Below, piece after piece: positions 26,401 to 36,064 of a DNA stretch of 64,000 nucleotides. The stretch covers positions 62,001-126,000 of the forward strand of contig NZ_JACOGF010000017.1 in the NCBI RefSeq assembly GCF_014284335.1, in the 5' to 3' direction. The first letter of the stretch is position 1. Each line of letters begins with the position of its first letter. The notes under the pieces are model-generated. The model was not told the DNA's origin and did not search any database. It saw only the letters and a program-made list of their open reading frames with translations. A program made the translations under genes and the position numbers. This DNA comes from Undibacterium hunanense. GTDB lineage: Bacteria > Pseudomonadota > Gammaproteobacteria > Burkholderiales > Burkholderiaceae_D.

Positions 26401-27424
26401 GCTCAAGGCGTGTGACTTCCAGCCAGTCACCATTCGGGTCCACCATGCGCCACGAAGCCAGGTTATCCAGCGCCGTGCCCCACAATACCGCCTTCTTGCC
26501 ACCTGCATTCATGGCGACATTGCCGCCTATGCACGAAGCTTCGGCAGATGTCGGGTCAACCGCAAACACAAAACCTGCTTTTTCAGCCGCATCCGACACC
26601 CGTTTGGTGACGACACCGGCACCGGAATAAATCACCGCATAATCACGGTCCACACCGGGCAGGCGTGTCATTTCCACAGCACCCAGCTGTTCCAGTTTTT
26701 CGGTATTGATGACAGCCGACAAAGGCGTCAGTGGTATCGCACCACCGGTATAACCGGTGCCGCCGCCACGCGGGATGATGGTCAGACCCAGTTCGATACA
26801 GCTTTTGACCAGACCAGCCATTTCATCTTCGGTATCCGGCGTCAATACAACAAACGGATACTCGACACGCCAGTCAGTCGCGTCAGTGACATGCGATACC
26901 CGGCTCAGGCCATCGAACTTGATATTGTCTTTTGCGGTAAAACGCGCCAACAGCCTGTTGGCTTTCTTGCGCAAATCATAGGTATCACGGAATTCTTTGG
27001 AAAATGCAGCCACGGCCTTGCGTGCGCCCTGCACCAGCATCTCTACGCTATTGCTGCGCTCGGCATCGGCATCATTGGCAGTGCTGAGGCGGCGTTTTTC
27101 AACTTCGGCCAGCCTGTGGTTCAAGGCATCAATCAGATCCTGACGACGCTTGGGATTATCCAGCATATCGTCTTGTAGATACGGGTTGCGACGTACTACC
27201 CAGATATCACCCAGCACTTCATACAGCATGCGTGCAGATCGCCCTGTCTGGCGTTTGCCGCGCAATTGATCAAGCAATTGCCACGCATCTTCACCCAGCA
27301 GGCGGATGACGATTTCGCGGTCAGAAAACGAGGTGTAGTTATAAGGAATTTCCCGCACGCGGGTAGGAGTGGCACCTTGGGGCGTGTCAGCAAGCAGGGC
27401 CTGGATTTGGGCTGGAGCGTTCAT
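23450..27424 (-). CDS. DUF3683/FAD-linked oxidase/Fe-S fusion dehydrogenase
   Basis: A 1324-residue flavo-iron-sulfur protein. N-terminal DUF3683-type region (~1-185); FAD-binding PCMH domain (~195-370, [15 protein letters not shown]); FAD-oxidase C-terminal domain (~580-840, [22 protein letters not shown]); two 4Fe-4S motifs ([23 protein letters not shown]); and a CCG-type cysteine-rich region ([39 protein letters not shown]). This is the glycolate oxidase/D-lactate or D-2-hydroxyglutarate dehydrogenase layout (YdiJ-like), with an added N-terminus. It should oxidise a D-2-hydroxy acid and pass electrons to the membrane; the substrate is not evident. First gene of the operon with HIT and DUF971. 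Confidence 0.92.
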   Translation of the reverse strand: MNAPAQIQALLADTPQGATPTRVREIPYNYTSFSDREIVIRLLGEDAWQLLDQLRGKRQTGRSARMLYEVLGDIWVVRRNPYLQDDMLDNPKRRQDLIDALNHRLAEVEKRRLSTANDADAERSNSVEMLVQGARKAVAAFSKEFRDTYDLRKKANRLLARFTAKDNIKFDGLSRVSHVTDATDWRVEYPFVVLTPDTEDEMAGLVKSCIELGLTIIPRGGGTGYTGGAIPLTPLSAVINTEKLEQLGAVEMTRLPGVDRDYAVIYSGAGVVTKRVSDAAEKAGFVFAVDPTSAEASCIGGNVAMNAGGKKAVLWGTALDNLASWRMVDPNGDWLEVTRLEHNLGKIHDVEMAKFKLEWTHPGEKQPFKTEQLDIKGRVFRKEGLGKDVTDKFLAGLPGVQKEGCDGLITSARWILHKMPKFARTVCLEFFGQARDAIPSIVEIKDYLDSETRKGGAILAGLEHLDERYLRAVGYTTKSKRGVLPKMALFGDIVGDDENAVAQAASEVIRIANTRVGEGFVAVSPEARKKFWLDRAKTAAISKHTNAFKINEDVVIPLNRMGEYTDGIERINIELSIQNKLALLDALKGFFARRNLPLGKSEDAAGDDIPASELLEDRVNQADALLQEAEVRWTYLLNNLDKPLSAAKAELLALGLDKLEFVLDERLKIQPDATVFSIVQDRTIRVSWKTEIRAQLRQIFNGGAFKLILDECVAVHKKILRSRVFVALHMHAGDGNVHTNLPVNSDDYEMLQVAHHAVARIMVLARSLNGVISGEHGIGITKLEFLTEDEIKDFRSYKLRIDPEGRFNKGKLLNLPEFAADLRNAYTPSFGLMGHESLIMQQSDIGAIANSVKDCLRCGKCKPVCATHVPRANLLYSPRNKILATSLLVEAFLYEEQTRRGISIKHWEEFEDVADHCTVCHKCVTPCPVDIDFGDVSMNMRNLLRKMDKKSFNPGTASAMFFLNAKDPATIKAARQVIFGWGVAAQRMGNTVLKKLAKKQTKAPPASLGKPVIREQVIHFINKKMPGNLPKKTARALLDIEDDKMVPIIRNPQTTTADTEAVFYFPGCGSERLFSQVGLATQAMLWNVGVQTVLPPGYLCCGYPQRSAGQFDKAEKMITDNRVLFHRMANTLNYLDIKTVVVSCGTCYDQIQGYEFDKIFPGCRIIDIHEYLLEKDVKLAAVNGTRYMYHDPCHTPMKLQDPLKTVNALITTVDDVKIEKNDRCCGEAGTLAVSRPDISTQIRFRKEEEMNKGADKLRADGFTGDVKILTSCPACLQGLTRYDEDSGTTADYIVVEMAKHILGPNWMPEYVAKANNGGIERVLV

Positions 27425-27871
27425 CAGTGACGTGGTTGGACGGATTTTTAAACGTCCATTCTAACTTATTGCGATGCACCACGCTCCAACAGCCTTGAAG
27501 TTTATACGGTAATGAATGGTGTTTCTGGCAATTTTCCAAATGGAATTTGGCAAAAACCGCAAGAAGTAGCGCAAAAACGGCTATCTTTGCAAATTCATCA
27601 CAATTGAGACCATGCAGAAGCCAGGTGGATAAATTTGATTTACATCGTTTGTCGTATTTTACACTTACCTGCAAGCCAGACTTGATCGTTTTTTACCAGA
27701 ACTCATTTCATCAATACGTCAACAGGGATGAAATGAGTTCTGCATTCATTCTGGTATCAAATCGTGACATGACTCTGGCTTCTCCAAAGCCAGCAAGCAG
27801 AGCCAGAACCGCAAAAAGCATGGTAAGGTTCTGCGACAGCACACCACAATCAAGCCACATTCAAACCACAA
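27425..27871. other. 447-bp spacer with one hairpin repeat
   Basis: The only structure seen is the inverted repeat at 27698-27741. The left part is the upstream region of the large dehydrogenase gene. I see no gene; short open frames lack ribosome sites. Confidence 0.6.
27698..27741. repeat. AGAACTCA hairpin repeat, copy 1
   Basis: AGAACTCATTTCAT (27698-27711) pairs perfectly with ATGAAATGAGTTCT (27728-27741), 14 bp around a 16-nt loop beginning CAATA. It lies downstream of the HAD phosphatase gene. A related hairpin lies at 29337-29367. Confidence 0.75.
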
Positions 27872-29173
27872 TCAGCCCAGCATCGCTGGCGCAGTCTTAC
27901 CGTATTTCAATGTGGTTTCCACTGGCAACCAGTTACCTGTCGATTCCTGGCGACCTTGCAGCAAAAAGCGCGGATGCGCTTCTTTGGCGGCATCGGCAGC
28001 CGCCTTTGACAATTCACCGATTTTACCTTTTTTCAGACGGTTCACGACCAGGCCGATTTCTGTTTCTGTGAAATCGCGCAACATGTCGTAATCTCCATCG
28101 CTGTCACCAGCGACAAATACCGGGCCATAGCCTTTTTTGGCAACCAGCTCGCGCTTGATGACAACAGATTTTCCTGGTCCCCAGTTCAAAGGCCAGTCTT
28201 TGCGGTAGGCGTTTTTGTAGACATCGCCGTTTTGCTCAAGACGCAGGCCCAGGACGTTTTCACGTTGTACGTGGTAGCCATATTTTGGATTGGTCGCGAA
28301 TACGGCAACCACATCTTCCAGCGAAGCGGTGCTGACATACACGTCGAAACCATTTTGACGGAAAGTGTTCATCAGTGTTGCCACTTCTGTGCACAGGCGT
28401 ATGCCATGAAAGTGGGCTGTCGTGATGACGCCAGCCACACCAGGCAGCGATGACGGGCTGCTGTATTTGGTCTTGGTCAGGCTCATGCCCAAATTGGCAT
28501 CATTCGATGCTTCTGCCAGGGCGCTGACTTCGCCGACTGTCATATTGGCGAAGAAGTAGATGACCCATGGGTAACCGACATTCACGCCATGCGTGTCATT
28601 GACTGCTTCGTACAGGAAGTAAAGCTTGGCGCGGAAATCCTGGAACTGGGCTGTTTCTACAATGTCTTCCAGGCTGCGGCTACCAGCCATGCCTTTGTAG
28701 TTACCATGCAGATAAGCGTAGTCACTGTCGAGATCGGTGCAAATGCTTTCCAGGTCCAACTGCTTGCCTGCGGCATTTTTGTAGTCCGCAGTAAAGTTAC
28801 CAGCAGGTACATTCTGACGGATGATGGCAGAAAACTCTACAGGCGTCAGTTTGAATGCCAGGTGATTGATCTGGTACATCAGCAGCGCTTCTTCGCAGTC
28901 ATTCATGATACTGGTGTTATCCCAGTCAAACACGGCGTAAGGCTTGCGCTTGGCAGAATAGCTTTTGCTGGCACTGCCATGGCGCGTGATCAGGGCCGCG
29001 ACCAATTCACGGTTGCGTGGTGACCATTTTGCGGCATCCAGATATACATTGCTTGCTGGTGCGGCTGGCTTTGCCAGTGCTGGCCCGGCCAAGGTGGCAG
29101 TTGCTGCTGTGGCCACCAGACCATGCAAAAATCCACGACGTGCTGGCTGGTTTGCTGATTTGCTATCTTGCAT
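27872..29173 (-). CDS. Tat-exported HAD-superfamily phosphatase (PchP-like)
   Basis: A 433-residue protein with an N-terminal twin-arginine signal (PARRGFLHGLVATAATA, cleavage near ALAKP). The catalytic HAD motif I is FDWDNTSIMND (DxD), a motif II-like Ser/Thr lies in VYVSTASLEDV, and motif IV-like acidic residues are in VFVAGDSDGDYDM. The overall pattern resembles phosphorylcholine phosphatase-type exported HAD enzymes; the substrate is not certain. It is a single gene flanked on both sides by related AGAACTCA hairpins. Confidence 0.8.
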   Translation of the reverse strand: MQDSKSANQPARRGFLHGLVATAATATLAGPALAKPAAPASNVYLDAAKWSPRNRELVAALITRHGSASKSYSAKRKPYAVFDWDNTSIMNDCEEALLMYQINHLAFKLTPVEFSAIIRQNVPAGNFTADYKNAAGKQLDLESICTDLDSDYAYLHGNYKGMAGSRSLEDIVETAQFQDFRAKLYFLYEAVNDTHGVNVGYPWVIYFFANMTVGEVSALAEASNDANLGMSLTKTKYSSPSSLPGVAGVITTAHFHGIRLCTEVATLMNTFRQNGFDVYVSTASLEDVVAVFATNPKYGYHVQRENVLGLRLEQNGDVYKNAYRKDWPLNWGPGKSVVIKRELVAKKGYGPVFVAGDSDGDYDMLRDFTETEIGLVVNRLKKGKIGELSKAAADAAKEAHPRFLLQGRQESTGNWLPVETTLKYGKTAPAMLG

Positions 29174-29336
29174 TTGATTTCCTTGTTATCGATATGCCTG
29201 AGCAAAAAGCTACGGCGGCCAGCCTGAAGGCTTTCAGGCAGACTAAAAGCATATTTTTTATTCTGTGAGAGAATCATGGTAAGCAGGAATTGTGACAAGC
29301 CTGTAAAACGGAGGTTTTTTTTGGAAAAAATCTATT

Positions 29337-29367
29337 AGAACTCACTTCATCAATAGGGGTGAGTTCT
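29337..29367. repeat. AGAACTCA hairpin repeat, copy 2
   Basis: AGAACTCAC (29337-29345) pairs with GTGAGTTCT (29359-29367) around TTCATCAATAGGG. The loop shares TTCATCAATA with copy 1. It lies downstream of the yqaA-type gene and upstream of the phosphatase gene, so it may terminate yqaA transcription. Confidence 0.7.
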
Positions 29368-29384
29368 CAAGTGAACAAACCCAA

Positions 29385-29876
29385 TCAGACAATGTAATTG
29401 GCAATGCTGCGCCAGAAGCCGTCTGGCAGTTTCAGCAGCAGCCAGGTAATGAGGATGTAGCGCAGGCACTTGCCTATCGCCATATACATGACACTGGGCC
29501 AGAACGGCATTTTCAGCCAGCCGGCCAGAGTGCAGATGGGGTCGCCGATACCAGGCAGCCAGGACAGCAGCATGGTTTTTGGTCCAAAATGCTGTAACCA
29601 GCGGTACCAGTAGCGTTCTTGTTCCTTTTCAAAAGCCTTCTTGGCGGCATAACCCATGCCATAGTCAACCACACCGCCCAGGGTATTGCCCACCGTTGCC
29701 ACCAGAATCACCAGCCAGAAAATACCGGGATTGGCTTTGATGACGGCAAAAACCGCCGGTTCCGATCCCAGTGGCAATAAGGTTGCCGAGATAAAGCTGA
29801 TCAAAAAAACCGATGTCAGGCCGATTTCAGGCAGGGCCAGAACGCTCAATAACCAGTGTATGCCTGCTTCTATCAT
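29385..29876 (-). CDS. YqaA/DedA-family membrane protein
   Basis: A 163-residue inner-membrane protein of the YqaA branch of the DedA/SNARE-associated family, with about four hydrophobic helices. Conserved features are FISATLLPLGSEPAVF, NTLGGVVDYGMGY and LLSWLPGIGDPICTLAGWLK, with the Arg-containing GKCLRYILITW. DedA proteins act in membrane lipid (undecaprenyl phosphate or phospholipid) transport and membrane potential; the YqaA role is not established. Divergent from ilvA. Confidence 0.88.
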   Translation of the reverse strand: MIEAGIHWLLSVLALPEIGLTSVFLISFISATLLPLGSEPAVFAVIKANPGIFWLVILVATVGNTLGGVVDYGMGYAAKKAFEKEQERYWYRWLQHFGPKTMLLSWLPGIGDPICTLAGWLKMPFWPSVMYMAIGKCLRYILITWLLLKLPDGFWRSIANYIV

Positions 29877-29908
29877 CGTGGTTTGTCATGTCTGTAAAAG
29901 GCATCCAT

Positions 29909-29914
29909 TATAAT
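29909..29914. promoter_or_regulatory. Candidate -10 box between yqaA and ilvA
   Basis: TATAAT at 29909-29914 lies inside the palindromic ATTATAAT, so it could serve either strand. A good -35 at 17 bp is not seen on either side, which limits the call. Confidence 0.3.
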
Positions 29915-29989
29915 GGCGCCGGTAATTTCAATTAAGTAAGCATCAAATTAGGCATCAATCCGTCATTTTTAACCATAAATAAGACATCC

Positions 29990-31525
29990 ATGAGCACCGA
30001 TTATCTGAAGAAGATCCTGACAGCGCGCGTCTATGACGTCGCATTTGAAACCCCGCTGGAACTCGCATCCAGTCTGTCGGCACGCATGGATAACCGAATT
30101 TACTTCAAACGCGAAGACATGCAGAGCGTGTTCAGCTTCAAGTTGCGTGGTGCTTATAACAAAATTGCCCATCTCACCCCGGCGCAACTGAAACGTGGCG
30201 TCATCTGCGCTTCTGCCGGCAACCATGCGCAGGGCGTGGCCCTGAGTGCCAGCAAAAAGGGTTGCAAGGCTGTCATCGTCATGCCAACCACGACGCCGCC
30301 GGTAAAAATCGATGCCGTGCGCACCCATGGCGGTGATCTGGTTGAAATCGTGCTGTTTGGTGATTCGTACACCGATGCCTATGGCCACGCACTGGAACTG
30401 GAAAAAAAACGCAAGCTGACCTTTGTCCACCCCTTTGATGATCCGGACGTGATTGCCGGCCAGGGCACCGTGGGCATGGAGATTTTGCGTCAACATGCCG
30501 AACCCATCCATGCGATTTTTGTTGCCATCGGCGGCGGCGGCCTGATCTCTGGCGTGGCCGCTTACGTCAAGGCGGTACGCCCTGACATCAAGATCATCGG
30601 TGTGCAGACTACTGATTCTGACGCCATGGCACGCAGTCTGAAGGCTGGCAAGCGCGTTACCCTGAATGATGTTGGACTGTTTTCAGATGGCACGGCTGTC
30701 AAGCTGGTCGGTGAAGAAACCTTCCGTCTGGCCAAAATGTATGTGGATGAAGTCATTACTGTGGATACCGACGCCGTTTGCGCCGCCATCAAGGATGTAT
30801 TCCAGGATACCCGCAGTATTCTGGAACCCGCCGGTGCGCTGGCCGTGGCCGGTTGCAAGGCCTATATAGAACGTGCCAAGGCCGACAAAAAGCCGCTGAA
30901 GAACGAGGCCCTGATCACCATCGCCTGTGGTGCCAACATGAACTTCGACCGTCTGCGCTTTGTCGCCGAACGTGCTGAAGTCGGTGAAGCACGCGAAGCC
31001 GTGTTTGCAGTGACCATCCCGGAAGAGCGCGGCAGCTTCCGCCGTTTCTGTGAACTGGTGGGTGCACGCAATGTGACGGAATTCAATTACCGCATCAGCG
31101 ATGAAAAAGCCGCCCATATTTTTGTCGGCATACAAGTACACGACAAGCAGGAATCTGGCAAAATTGCCAAGAATTTCGATAAACACGGCTTTCCCACGCT
31201 GGACCTGACCCATGACGAATTGGCAAAATTGCATATTCGCCATCTGGTGGGTGGCAAAAGCAGCCTGGCAAAAGATGAATTACTGTACCGCTTTGAATTC
31301 CCGGAGCGTCCGGGCGCGCTGATGCGCTTTTTGAACAGCATGGCACCAAACTGGAACATCAGTTTGTTCCACTATCGTAACCACGGTGCCGATTACGGCA
31401 GAACTTTAGTTGGTTTACAGGTTCCAAAGAAAGAAATGAAAGCATTTCGTGAGTTCCTGGCAACATTGGGTTACCGCTACTGGGATGAAAGCAAGAATCC
31501 CGTTTATCAATTATTTTTGGGCTAA
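29990..31525 (+). CDS. ilvA: Threonine ammonia-lyase, biosynthetic
   Basis: A 511-residue PLP enzyme that deaminates threonine to 2-oxobutanoate, the first step to isoleucine. Catalytic Lys51 is in SFKLRGAYNK; the phosphate-binding GGGGLI and SAGNHAQGVA are present. Two C-terminal ACT-like regulatory domains (~330-510, EERGSFRRFC and FPERPGALMRF) indicate the feedback-inhibited anabolic form. Length is that of E. coli IlvA. Monocistronic or followed by queF 65 bp downstream. Confidence 0.97.
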   Translation: MSTDYLKKILTARVYDVAFETPLELASSLSARMDNRIYFKREDMQSVFSFKLRGAYNKIAHLTPAQLKRGVICASAGNHAQGVALSASKKGCKAVIVMPTTTPPVKIDAVRTHGGDLVEIVLFGDSYTDAYGHALELEKKRKLTFVHPFDDPDVIAGQGTVGMEILRQHAEPIHAIFVAIGGGGLISGVAAYVKAVRPDIKIIGVQTTDSDAMARSLKAGKRVTLNDVGLFSDGTAVKLVGEETFRLAKMYVDEVITVDTDAVCAAIKDVFQDTRSILEPAGALAVAGCKAYIERAKADKKPLKNEALITIACGANMNFDRLRFVAERAEVGEAREAVFAVTIPEERGSFRRFCELVGARNVTEFNYRISDEKAAHIFVGIQVHDKQESGKIAKNFDKHGFPTLDLTHDELAKLHIRHLVGGKSSLAKDELLYRFEFPERPGALMRFLNSMAPNWNISLFHYRNHGADYGRTLVGLQVPKKEMKAFREFLATLGYRYWDESKNPVYQLFLG

Positions 31526-31590
31526 TTATTTTTAGGTTAATGCGGTTTGATTTAGCCTGAACAAGCAATAGCAACAACGAGCAAGACACT

Positions 31591-32436
31591 ATGACAGATT
31601 CCATACCAGGCACGCCTGAACATTCTTTACTGGGCAAGCCCGCGACTTACAAGTCCGACTATGATGCCAGCCTGCTGTTCCCGATTTCCCGTAGCGGAAA
31701 AAGGGAAGAAATCGGGCTGACCGGCAGCCTGCCGTTTTTTGGCGTGGATATCTGGAACGCCTATGAAGTGTCATGGCTGAACCTGCGCGGCAAACCACAG
31801 GTGGCGATTGCCGCCATCACGGTACCGGCAGATTCACCCAATATCATCGAATCCAAGTCTTTCAAGCTCTACCTGAATTCGTTCAACCAGACCCGTCTGG
31901 CAGGCACCGATGCCCTGATCAGCCTGTTGCAGGCTGACCTGTCCGCCGGCTTTGGTGCAGCGGTACAAGTCAAAGTGACGACACCGGATCAGTTTGAAAA
32001 ACTGGCCATGCATGAACTGCAGGGGCATTTGCTGGACAGGCTGGATATTGAAGTCGACAGCTATACCCCAAACCCGGCACTGCTGAACGCCAATTTTGAT
32101 GATGCGCCGGTAGAAGAAACCCTGATCTCGCATCTGCTGAAATCCAACTGCCTGGTCACCGGCCAGCCGGACTGGGGCAGTGTGCAAATCCATTATGTCG
32201 GCCCGCAAATCGATCAGGAAAAACTGTTGCAATACCTGATAGGCTTTCGCGACCACAATGAATTTCACGAACAGTGTGTAGAGCGCATCTTTGTCGACAT
32301 CCTGCGTCAGTGCAAGCCACAAAAACTGTCTGTCTACGCGCGCTACACGCGACGTGGCGGTCTGGACATCAACCCCTGGCGCAGTAATTTCAGTTCCGGC
32401 CAGGGCCCGGATAATCGCCGTAATGGACGCCAATAA
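31591..32436 (+). CDS. queF: NADPH-dependent 7-cyano-7-deazaguanine reductase
   Basis: A 281-residue type II QueF that reduces preQ0 to preQ1 in queuosine synthesis. Catalytic Cys187 ([11 protein letters not shown]) and Asp194 are present, as is the substrate-binding [14 protein letters not shown] and [12 protein letters not shown]. Length matches the E. coli enzyme (282). No preQ1 riboswitch-like structure is seen in the 65-bp leader. Five degenerate 12-13-bp repeats, each with a TAA, start at its stop codon. Confidence 0.97.
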   Translation: MTDSIPGTPEHSLLGKPATYKSDYDASLLFPISRSGKREEIGLTGSLPFFGVDIWNAYEVSWLNLRGKPQVAIAAITVPADSPNIIESKSFKLYLNSFNQTRLAGTDALISLLQADLSAGFGAAVQVKVTTPDQFEKLAMHELQGHLLDRLDIEVDSYTPNPALLNANFDDAPVEETLISHLLKSNCLVTGQPDWGSVQIHYVGPQIDQEKLLQYLIGFRDHNEFHEQCVERIFVDILRQCKPQKLSVYARYTRRGGLDINPWRSNFSSGQGPDNRRNGRQ

Positions 32437-32486
32437 TGCACGCCAGTAATGCACCCCAATAAGCACACAAATAAGCACGCCAGTAA
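32426..32486 (+). repeat. 12-13-bp degenerate tandem repeat (x5) at queF stop codon
   Basis: Units GACGCCAATAAT, GCACGCCAGTAAT, GCACCCCAATAA, GCACACAAATAA, GCACGCCAGTAA. Each unit carries a TAA and the first one contains the queF stop (32434-32436). Confidence 0.8.
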
Positions 32487-32555
32487 GTCAGCTACCGGCA
32501 ATGGTTTTGCCAGGCTGGTGTGCACTTTTATTCATCACCATTTCAATATCTATTT

Positions 32556-33140
32556 ATGCTGAAGTTCAAAAAATTTTCCCTGCGCGCTGCGCTATGTTTT
32601 TCCGGCCTGTTAGCCTGCCTGTCGTCTCAGGCACAAACCAGCAATCAGGATGACATGGGCTGGTGGGACAGCTCCAAAGCCAAGGCCAACAAGATCCTTG
32701 ACGAAGGCGGGCTGCAACTGATGGTGGCTGGCTACACCCATCATGGCCGTGGCACCTATACCGCTGCCAGGATCGCTGAATTGAATGAGCGTACCTGGGG
32801 CATGGGCTTTTCCAAAGCCATACGTGACAAGGTTGATAATGAAGAATTCCTGTATGGCATGGCCATTTCAGATTCCCATTACCGTCCACAGTTGATGGCT
32901 GGCTATGCCTATCAGTGGATGAAACCCCTGGGTGACAAAGTCGAAGTAGGTGGCGGTTGGACGGGCTTGCTGATCAGCCGTACTGATTACTTCAGCAGCT
33001 TCCCCTTCCCTGTTATCCTGCCTGTCGCCTCCATCGGCACCCGTAGCAGCAAGCTGATGGCAACCTATGTGCCACGTTTTTCCAAGAACAAGGGAAATGG
33101 TGACGTCCTGTTCCTGTTTGCGCGCTTTGACCTGAATTGA
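32556..33140 (+). CDS. pagP: Lipid A palmitoyltransferase PagP
   Basis: A 194-residue outer-membrane beta-barrel enzyme that moves palmitate from phospholipid to lipid A, giving resistance to cationic peptides. Signal peptide ~1-26 (cleavage SQAQ-T). Catalytic His63 (YTHHGRG), Asp106 and Ser107 (AISDSHY) align with E. coli His33/Asp76/Ser77. Other matches are NERTWGMGF, LPVASIG and the C-terminal LFARFDLN. The ATG at 32556 is chosen because it gives a proper signal peptide; no strong ribosome site is seen. Confidence 0.93.
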   Translation: MLKFKKFSLRAALCFSGLLACLSSQAQTSNQDDMGWWDSSKAKANKILDEGGLQLMVAGYTHHGRGTYTAARIAELNERTWGMGFSKAIRDKVDNEEFLYGMAISDSHYRPQLMAGYAYQWMKPLGDKVEVGGGWTGLLISRTDYFSSFPFPVILPVASIGTRSSKLMATYVPRFSKNKGNGDVLFLFARFDLN

Positions 33141-33172
33141 GTAGACAAATGAGCGGACAAATGAGCAGGCAC
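33138..33172 (+). repeat. 12-bp tandem repeat (x3) at pagP stop codon
   Basis: TGAGTAGACAAA, TGAGCGGACAAA, TGAGCAGGCAC; the first TGA is the pagP stop. It is the same kind of array as that after queF. Confidence 0.78.
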
Positions 33173-33327
33173 GGAAAGACATCATCAGACTGATCGTTTG
33201 ATATATTTTTAATATGCTAGCTAATTGCCATCATTGTCCTTGACAGTTGCTTGATGTAAAGTACCCAGACTTATTACCCATTAAGATTGTCGTCGTGATA
33301 TCACCGATACCGTTTTCCACCAGTAGC

Positions 33328-35961
33328 ATGCGCGAGCATATCGTCAGTGATGACTGGCATATGGCATTGCTGGAAAACAATCCGGACGCGATGTATGTCC
33401 TGATAGACGACAATCTGGTGTATGCCAATCCCGCCGGTACGGAACTGATGCGGGCGGCAGATCAGCAACAATTGATAGGCTTGAAACCGGAAGCCTTCCT
33501 GCATGGTCAGCACCATGAAGGTGCCAGGACCATATTGCAAAAGCTGCGCAAAGAAGGCGCGCAAAGCAAGCATGTCTGCCAGTGCATACGGCTGGACGGC
33601 CAGTTGCTGGACATAGAAGTGCGCGGCACCCAGTTCAGCTTCAACAAGCAGACGGCCATCCTGCTGACAGCACGCGAAATCAATACCCGCCACGGCACCA
33701 CCGTCACCGCTTTGCCGGTGACCGACCAGGTACGCTATAAATCCAGCCGCGTGCACGAAGCCCTGCATCACGAGAAAGAAATTCTCGAGATGATCGCGCT
33801 CGACAAGCCGCTGGCCGATATCCTGGAAGATGTCTGCGACCGCATGGAAAGGCTGCTCGACAACGGCGCCCTGTGCGCGATTACCCTGTATGACAGCAGC
33901 AGCCAGCAATTGAGCCTCGGGGCCGGGCCTTCGCTGCCAGACGGTTTTACGGCACTGCTGAGTAATCTCCCCGTCAATACCAGTTCAGGTTCGGCATCGG
34001 CGGCGATTTTTTATGAGCGCACCACCATCGTCCAGGACATCGCCGTCAGCCCCTTGTGGAAAAACCTGCGCGAACCGGCGCTGCGCCACGGCTTGCGTTC
34101 TTGCTGGTCACTGCCGATCACCACCGCTTTCAACAGCCTGCTCGGCACCATTGATGTGTATCACCAGATGGTGCATAGCCCGAATGAAGACGAACGCGCC
34201 ATGATCATGGATGCCTGCGATCTCATCGGCCTGGCCATCGATAAAAAGAATATGGAACAAAGCCTGGAGGAAAGCGAAGAACGCTATCGCTCCGTGGTGA
34301 CCAATCTCAGCGAAGGTATCATGGTGATAGGCCCGCACGGCCAGATCCTGACCTGCAATCCCAGTGCCCAGCGCATCCTGAAGATAGAAGACATCAACAC
34401 CGTAGGCCGGCGCCATCGCTACTTCCGCAATATCCTGGGTGATGAAGGTCAGTCGATACGCATGGGTGATGACCCGGCATCGGTCGTCTTTCGCAGCAGA
34501 ACCCCTATCCTGAACCTGTCCATGGGTGTGGAGCTGCGTGATGGCTCCATCGTCTGGTTACTGGTCAATGTACTGCCTATCAACAAGAAAAGCAGTGCCT
34601 CGGTATCGGCCGTGCTGATTTCGTTCACCGACACCACCGAAGTCCGCGAAACGCAAAAGCAGTTGAATTTCATGGCCTCGTTTGACGCCTTGACAGGTTT
34701 GCCCAACCGCCACCAGTTAAACCAGCGCCTGGTCAAGGCCCTGTCGAGCGCCAAGCGCACACAGCACCGTCTGGCCCTGCTCTTCCTAGATCTGGATCGC
34801 TTCAAGAACGTCAACGACACAGCCGGCCATGCAGCCGGTGATACCCTGTTGCGCGACGTCTCATCGCGCCTCAGTTCCTGCATACGCACCAGCGACATGC
34901 TGGCCCGCCTGGGTGGTGATGAATTCGTGATTGTGGCAGAAGCCTTTGAAGATGCAACCCAGCTCAAGGACCTGGCCGAGCGCGTGCTGGCCCGCATGCG
35001 CGATCCCTTCGTCATTGAAGGCAATGAATACCATCTGGGTACCTCGATAGGCATCGCCGTGTATCCGCATGACGGTGAAGATGGCCCGACGCTGATGCGC
35101 TGCGCCGATTCGGCCATGTACCATGCGAAAGAATCCGGACGCAACAACTACCAGTTCTTCACCACCGAACTGAATGTGCGCGCCCAGCACCGTTACGCGC
35201 TGGAAACCAATCTGCGCCGTGCACTGACAGAAAATGAATTCCTGGTGTATTACCAGCCCAAGATATCCCTCAGCACGTCGCGCATAGTCGGTGCTGAAGC
35301 CCTGATGCGCTGGCAGATGCCGGATGTAGGCCTGGTGCCACCGAATGAATTTATCCCCATCTCTGAAGAAATCGGTCTGATTTTGCCATTGGGTCGCTGG
35401 ATATTGCGCCAGGCCTGCCTGCAGACCCAGTTATGGAGGCAACAGTATTCGCCTGACCTGGTCATCAGCGTGAATATCTCGCCCAAGCAATTCCAGGACC
35501 CTGGCCTGCCCAAATACATAGAGCAGGTGTTGCAGGAAGTCGGTTTGCCGCCTACCGCCCTGCAACTGGAAATTACCGAAGGCTTGCTGATGGGGGATAT
35601 CGACCTGCTGTTGCCGGTCTTTGACGCCATCAAGAAGCTGGGCATCAGTATTTCGCTTGACGATTTCGGCACAGGCTTTTCTTCTTTATCCTATTTACAA
35701 CGTTTCCCTATCGACAACCTGAAGATAGACCGCTCCTTCATTCGTGAAATTCCGGACAACCAGGATTCTGTCATCCTTACCCATGCCATTATCGCCATGG
35801 CGAACGCACTGGGCATGAGCGTCACAGCAGAAGGTGTGGAAAAAGCGGACCAGATGTTCTTCCTGGCTGACTCTGGTTGCCAGGAAATGCAGGGCTTTTA
35901 TTTCAGTCAACCCTTGCCTGTAGATAAATTCGAAAAATTGCTAAGTGACAATGTTCGGTAA
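33328..35961 (+). CDS. PAS-GAF-PAS-GGDEF-EAL cyclic-di-GMP enzyme
   Basis: An 877-residue cytoplasmic signalling protein (from the ATG at 33328). Domains: PAS (~10-125), GAF (~150-310), PAS (~315-435), GGDEF (~440-600) and EAL (~620-870). The cyclase motif RLGGDEF is intact with an RxxD inhibitory site five residues before it. The phosphodiesterase motif is EALMRW with NISPKQF, EITEGLLM, DDFGTGFSSL and AEGVE, so both activities look competent. No membrane segment is seen. A TTG at 33247 would add 27 residues; the start is uncertain. Confidence 0.92.
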   Translation: MREHIVSDDWHMALLENNPDAMYVLIDDNLVYANPAGTELMRAADQQQLIGLKPEAFLHGQHHEGARTILQKLRKEGAQSKHVCQCIRLDGQLLDIEVRGTQFSFNKQTAILLTAREINTRHGTTVTALPVTDQVRYKSSRVHEALHHEKEILEMIALDKPLADILEDVCDRMERLLDNGALCAITLYDSSSQQLSLGAGPSLPDGFTALLSNLPVNTSSGSASAAIFYERTTIVQDIAVSPLWKNLREPALRHGLRSCWSLPITTAFNSLLGTIDVYHQMVHSPNEDERAMIMDACDLIGLAIDKKNMEQSLEESEERYRSVVTNLSEGIMVIGPHGQILTCNPSAQRILKIEDINTVGRRHRYFRNILGDEGQSIRMGDDPASVVFRSRTPILNLSMGVELRDGSIVWLLVNVLPINKKSSASVSAVLISFTDTTEVRETQKQLNFMASFDALTGLPNRHQLNQRLVKALSSAKRTQHRLALLFLDLDRFKNVNDTAGHAAGDTLLRDVSSRLSSCIRTSDMLARLGGDEFVIVAEAFEDATQLKDLAERVLARMRDPFVIEGNEYHLGTSIGIAVYPHDGEDGPTLMRCADSAMYHAKESGRNNYQFFTTELNVRAQHRYALETNLRRALTENEFLVYYQPKISLSTSRIVGAEALMRWQMPDVGLVPPNEFIPISEEIGLILPLGRWILRQACLQTQLWRQQYSPDLVISVNISPKQFQDPGLPKYIEQVLQEVGLPPTALQLEITEGLLMGDIDLLLPVFDAIKKLGISISLDDFGTGFSSLSYLQRFPIDNLKIDRSFIREIPDNQDSVILTHAIIAMANALGMSVTAEGVEKADQMFFLADSGCQEMQGFYFSQPLPVDKFEKLLSDNVR

Positions 35962-36064
35962 AAGTGTTCGTCAAGTTTTACGCATAGCAGCCAAAAGAAG
36001 CCTATAATTTGTCAAAACCCAACTTTGTGCACTGCACCATTCTGCTGTAAACCGATCTTGCACC

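Noticed and set aside
27547-28071. Plus-strand open frame of 174 codons near 27547
   Set aside because: It overlaps the 3' end of the HAD phosphatase gene on the other strand and the repeat hairpin, lacks a ribosome site and family-like content.
31526-31590. preQ1 riboswitch before queF
   Set aside because: The 65-bp leader shows no pseudoknot-type stem and A-rich tail; queF in this group is usually not riboswitch controlled.
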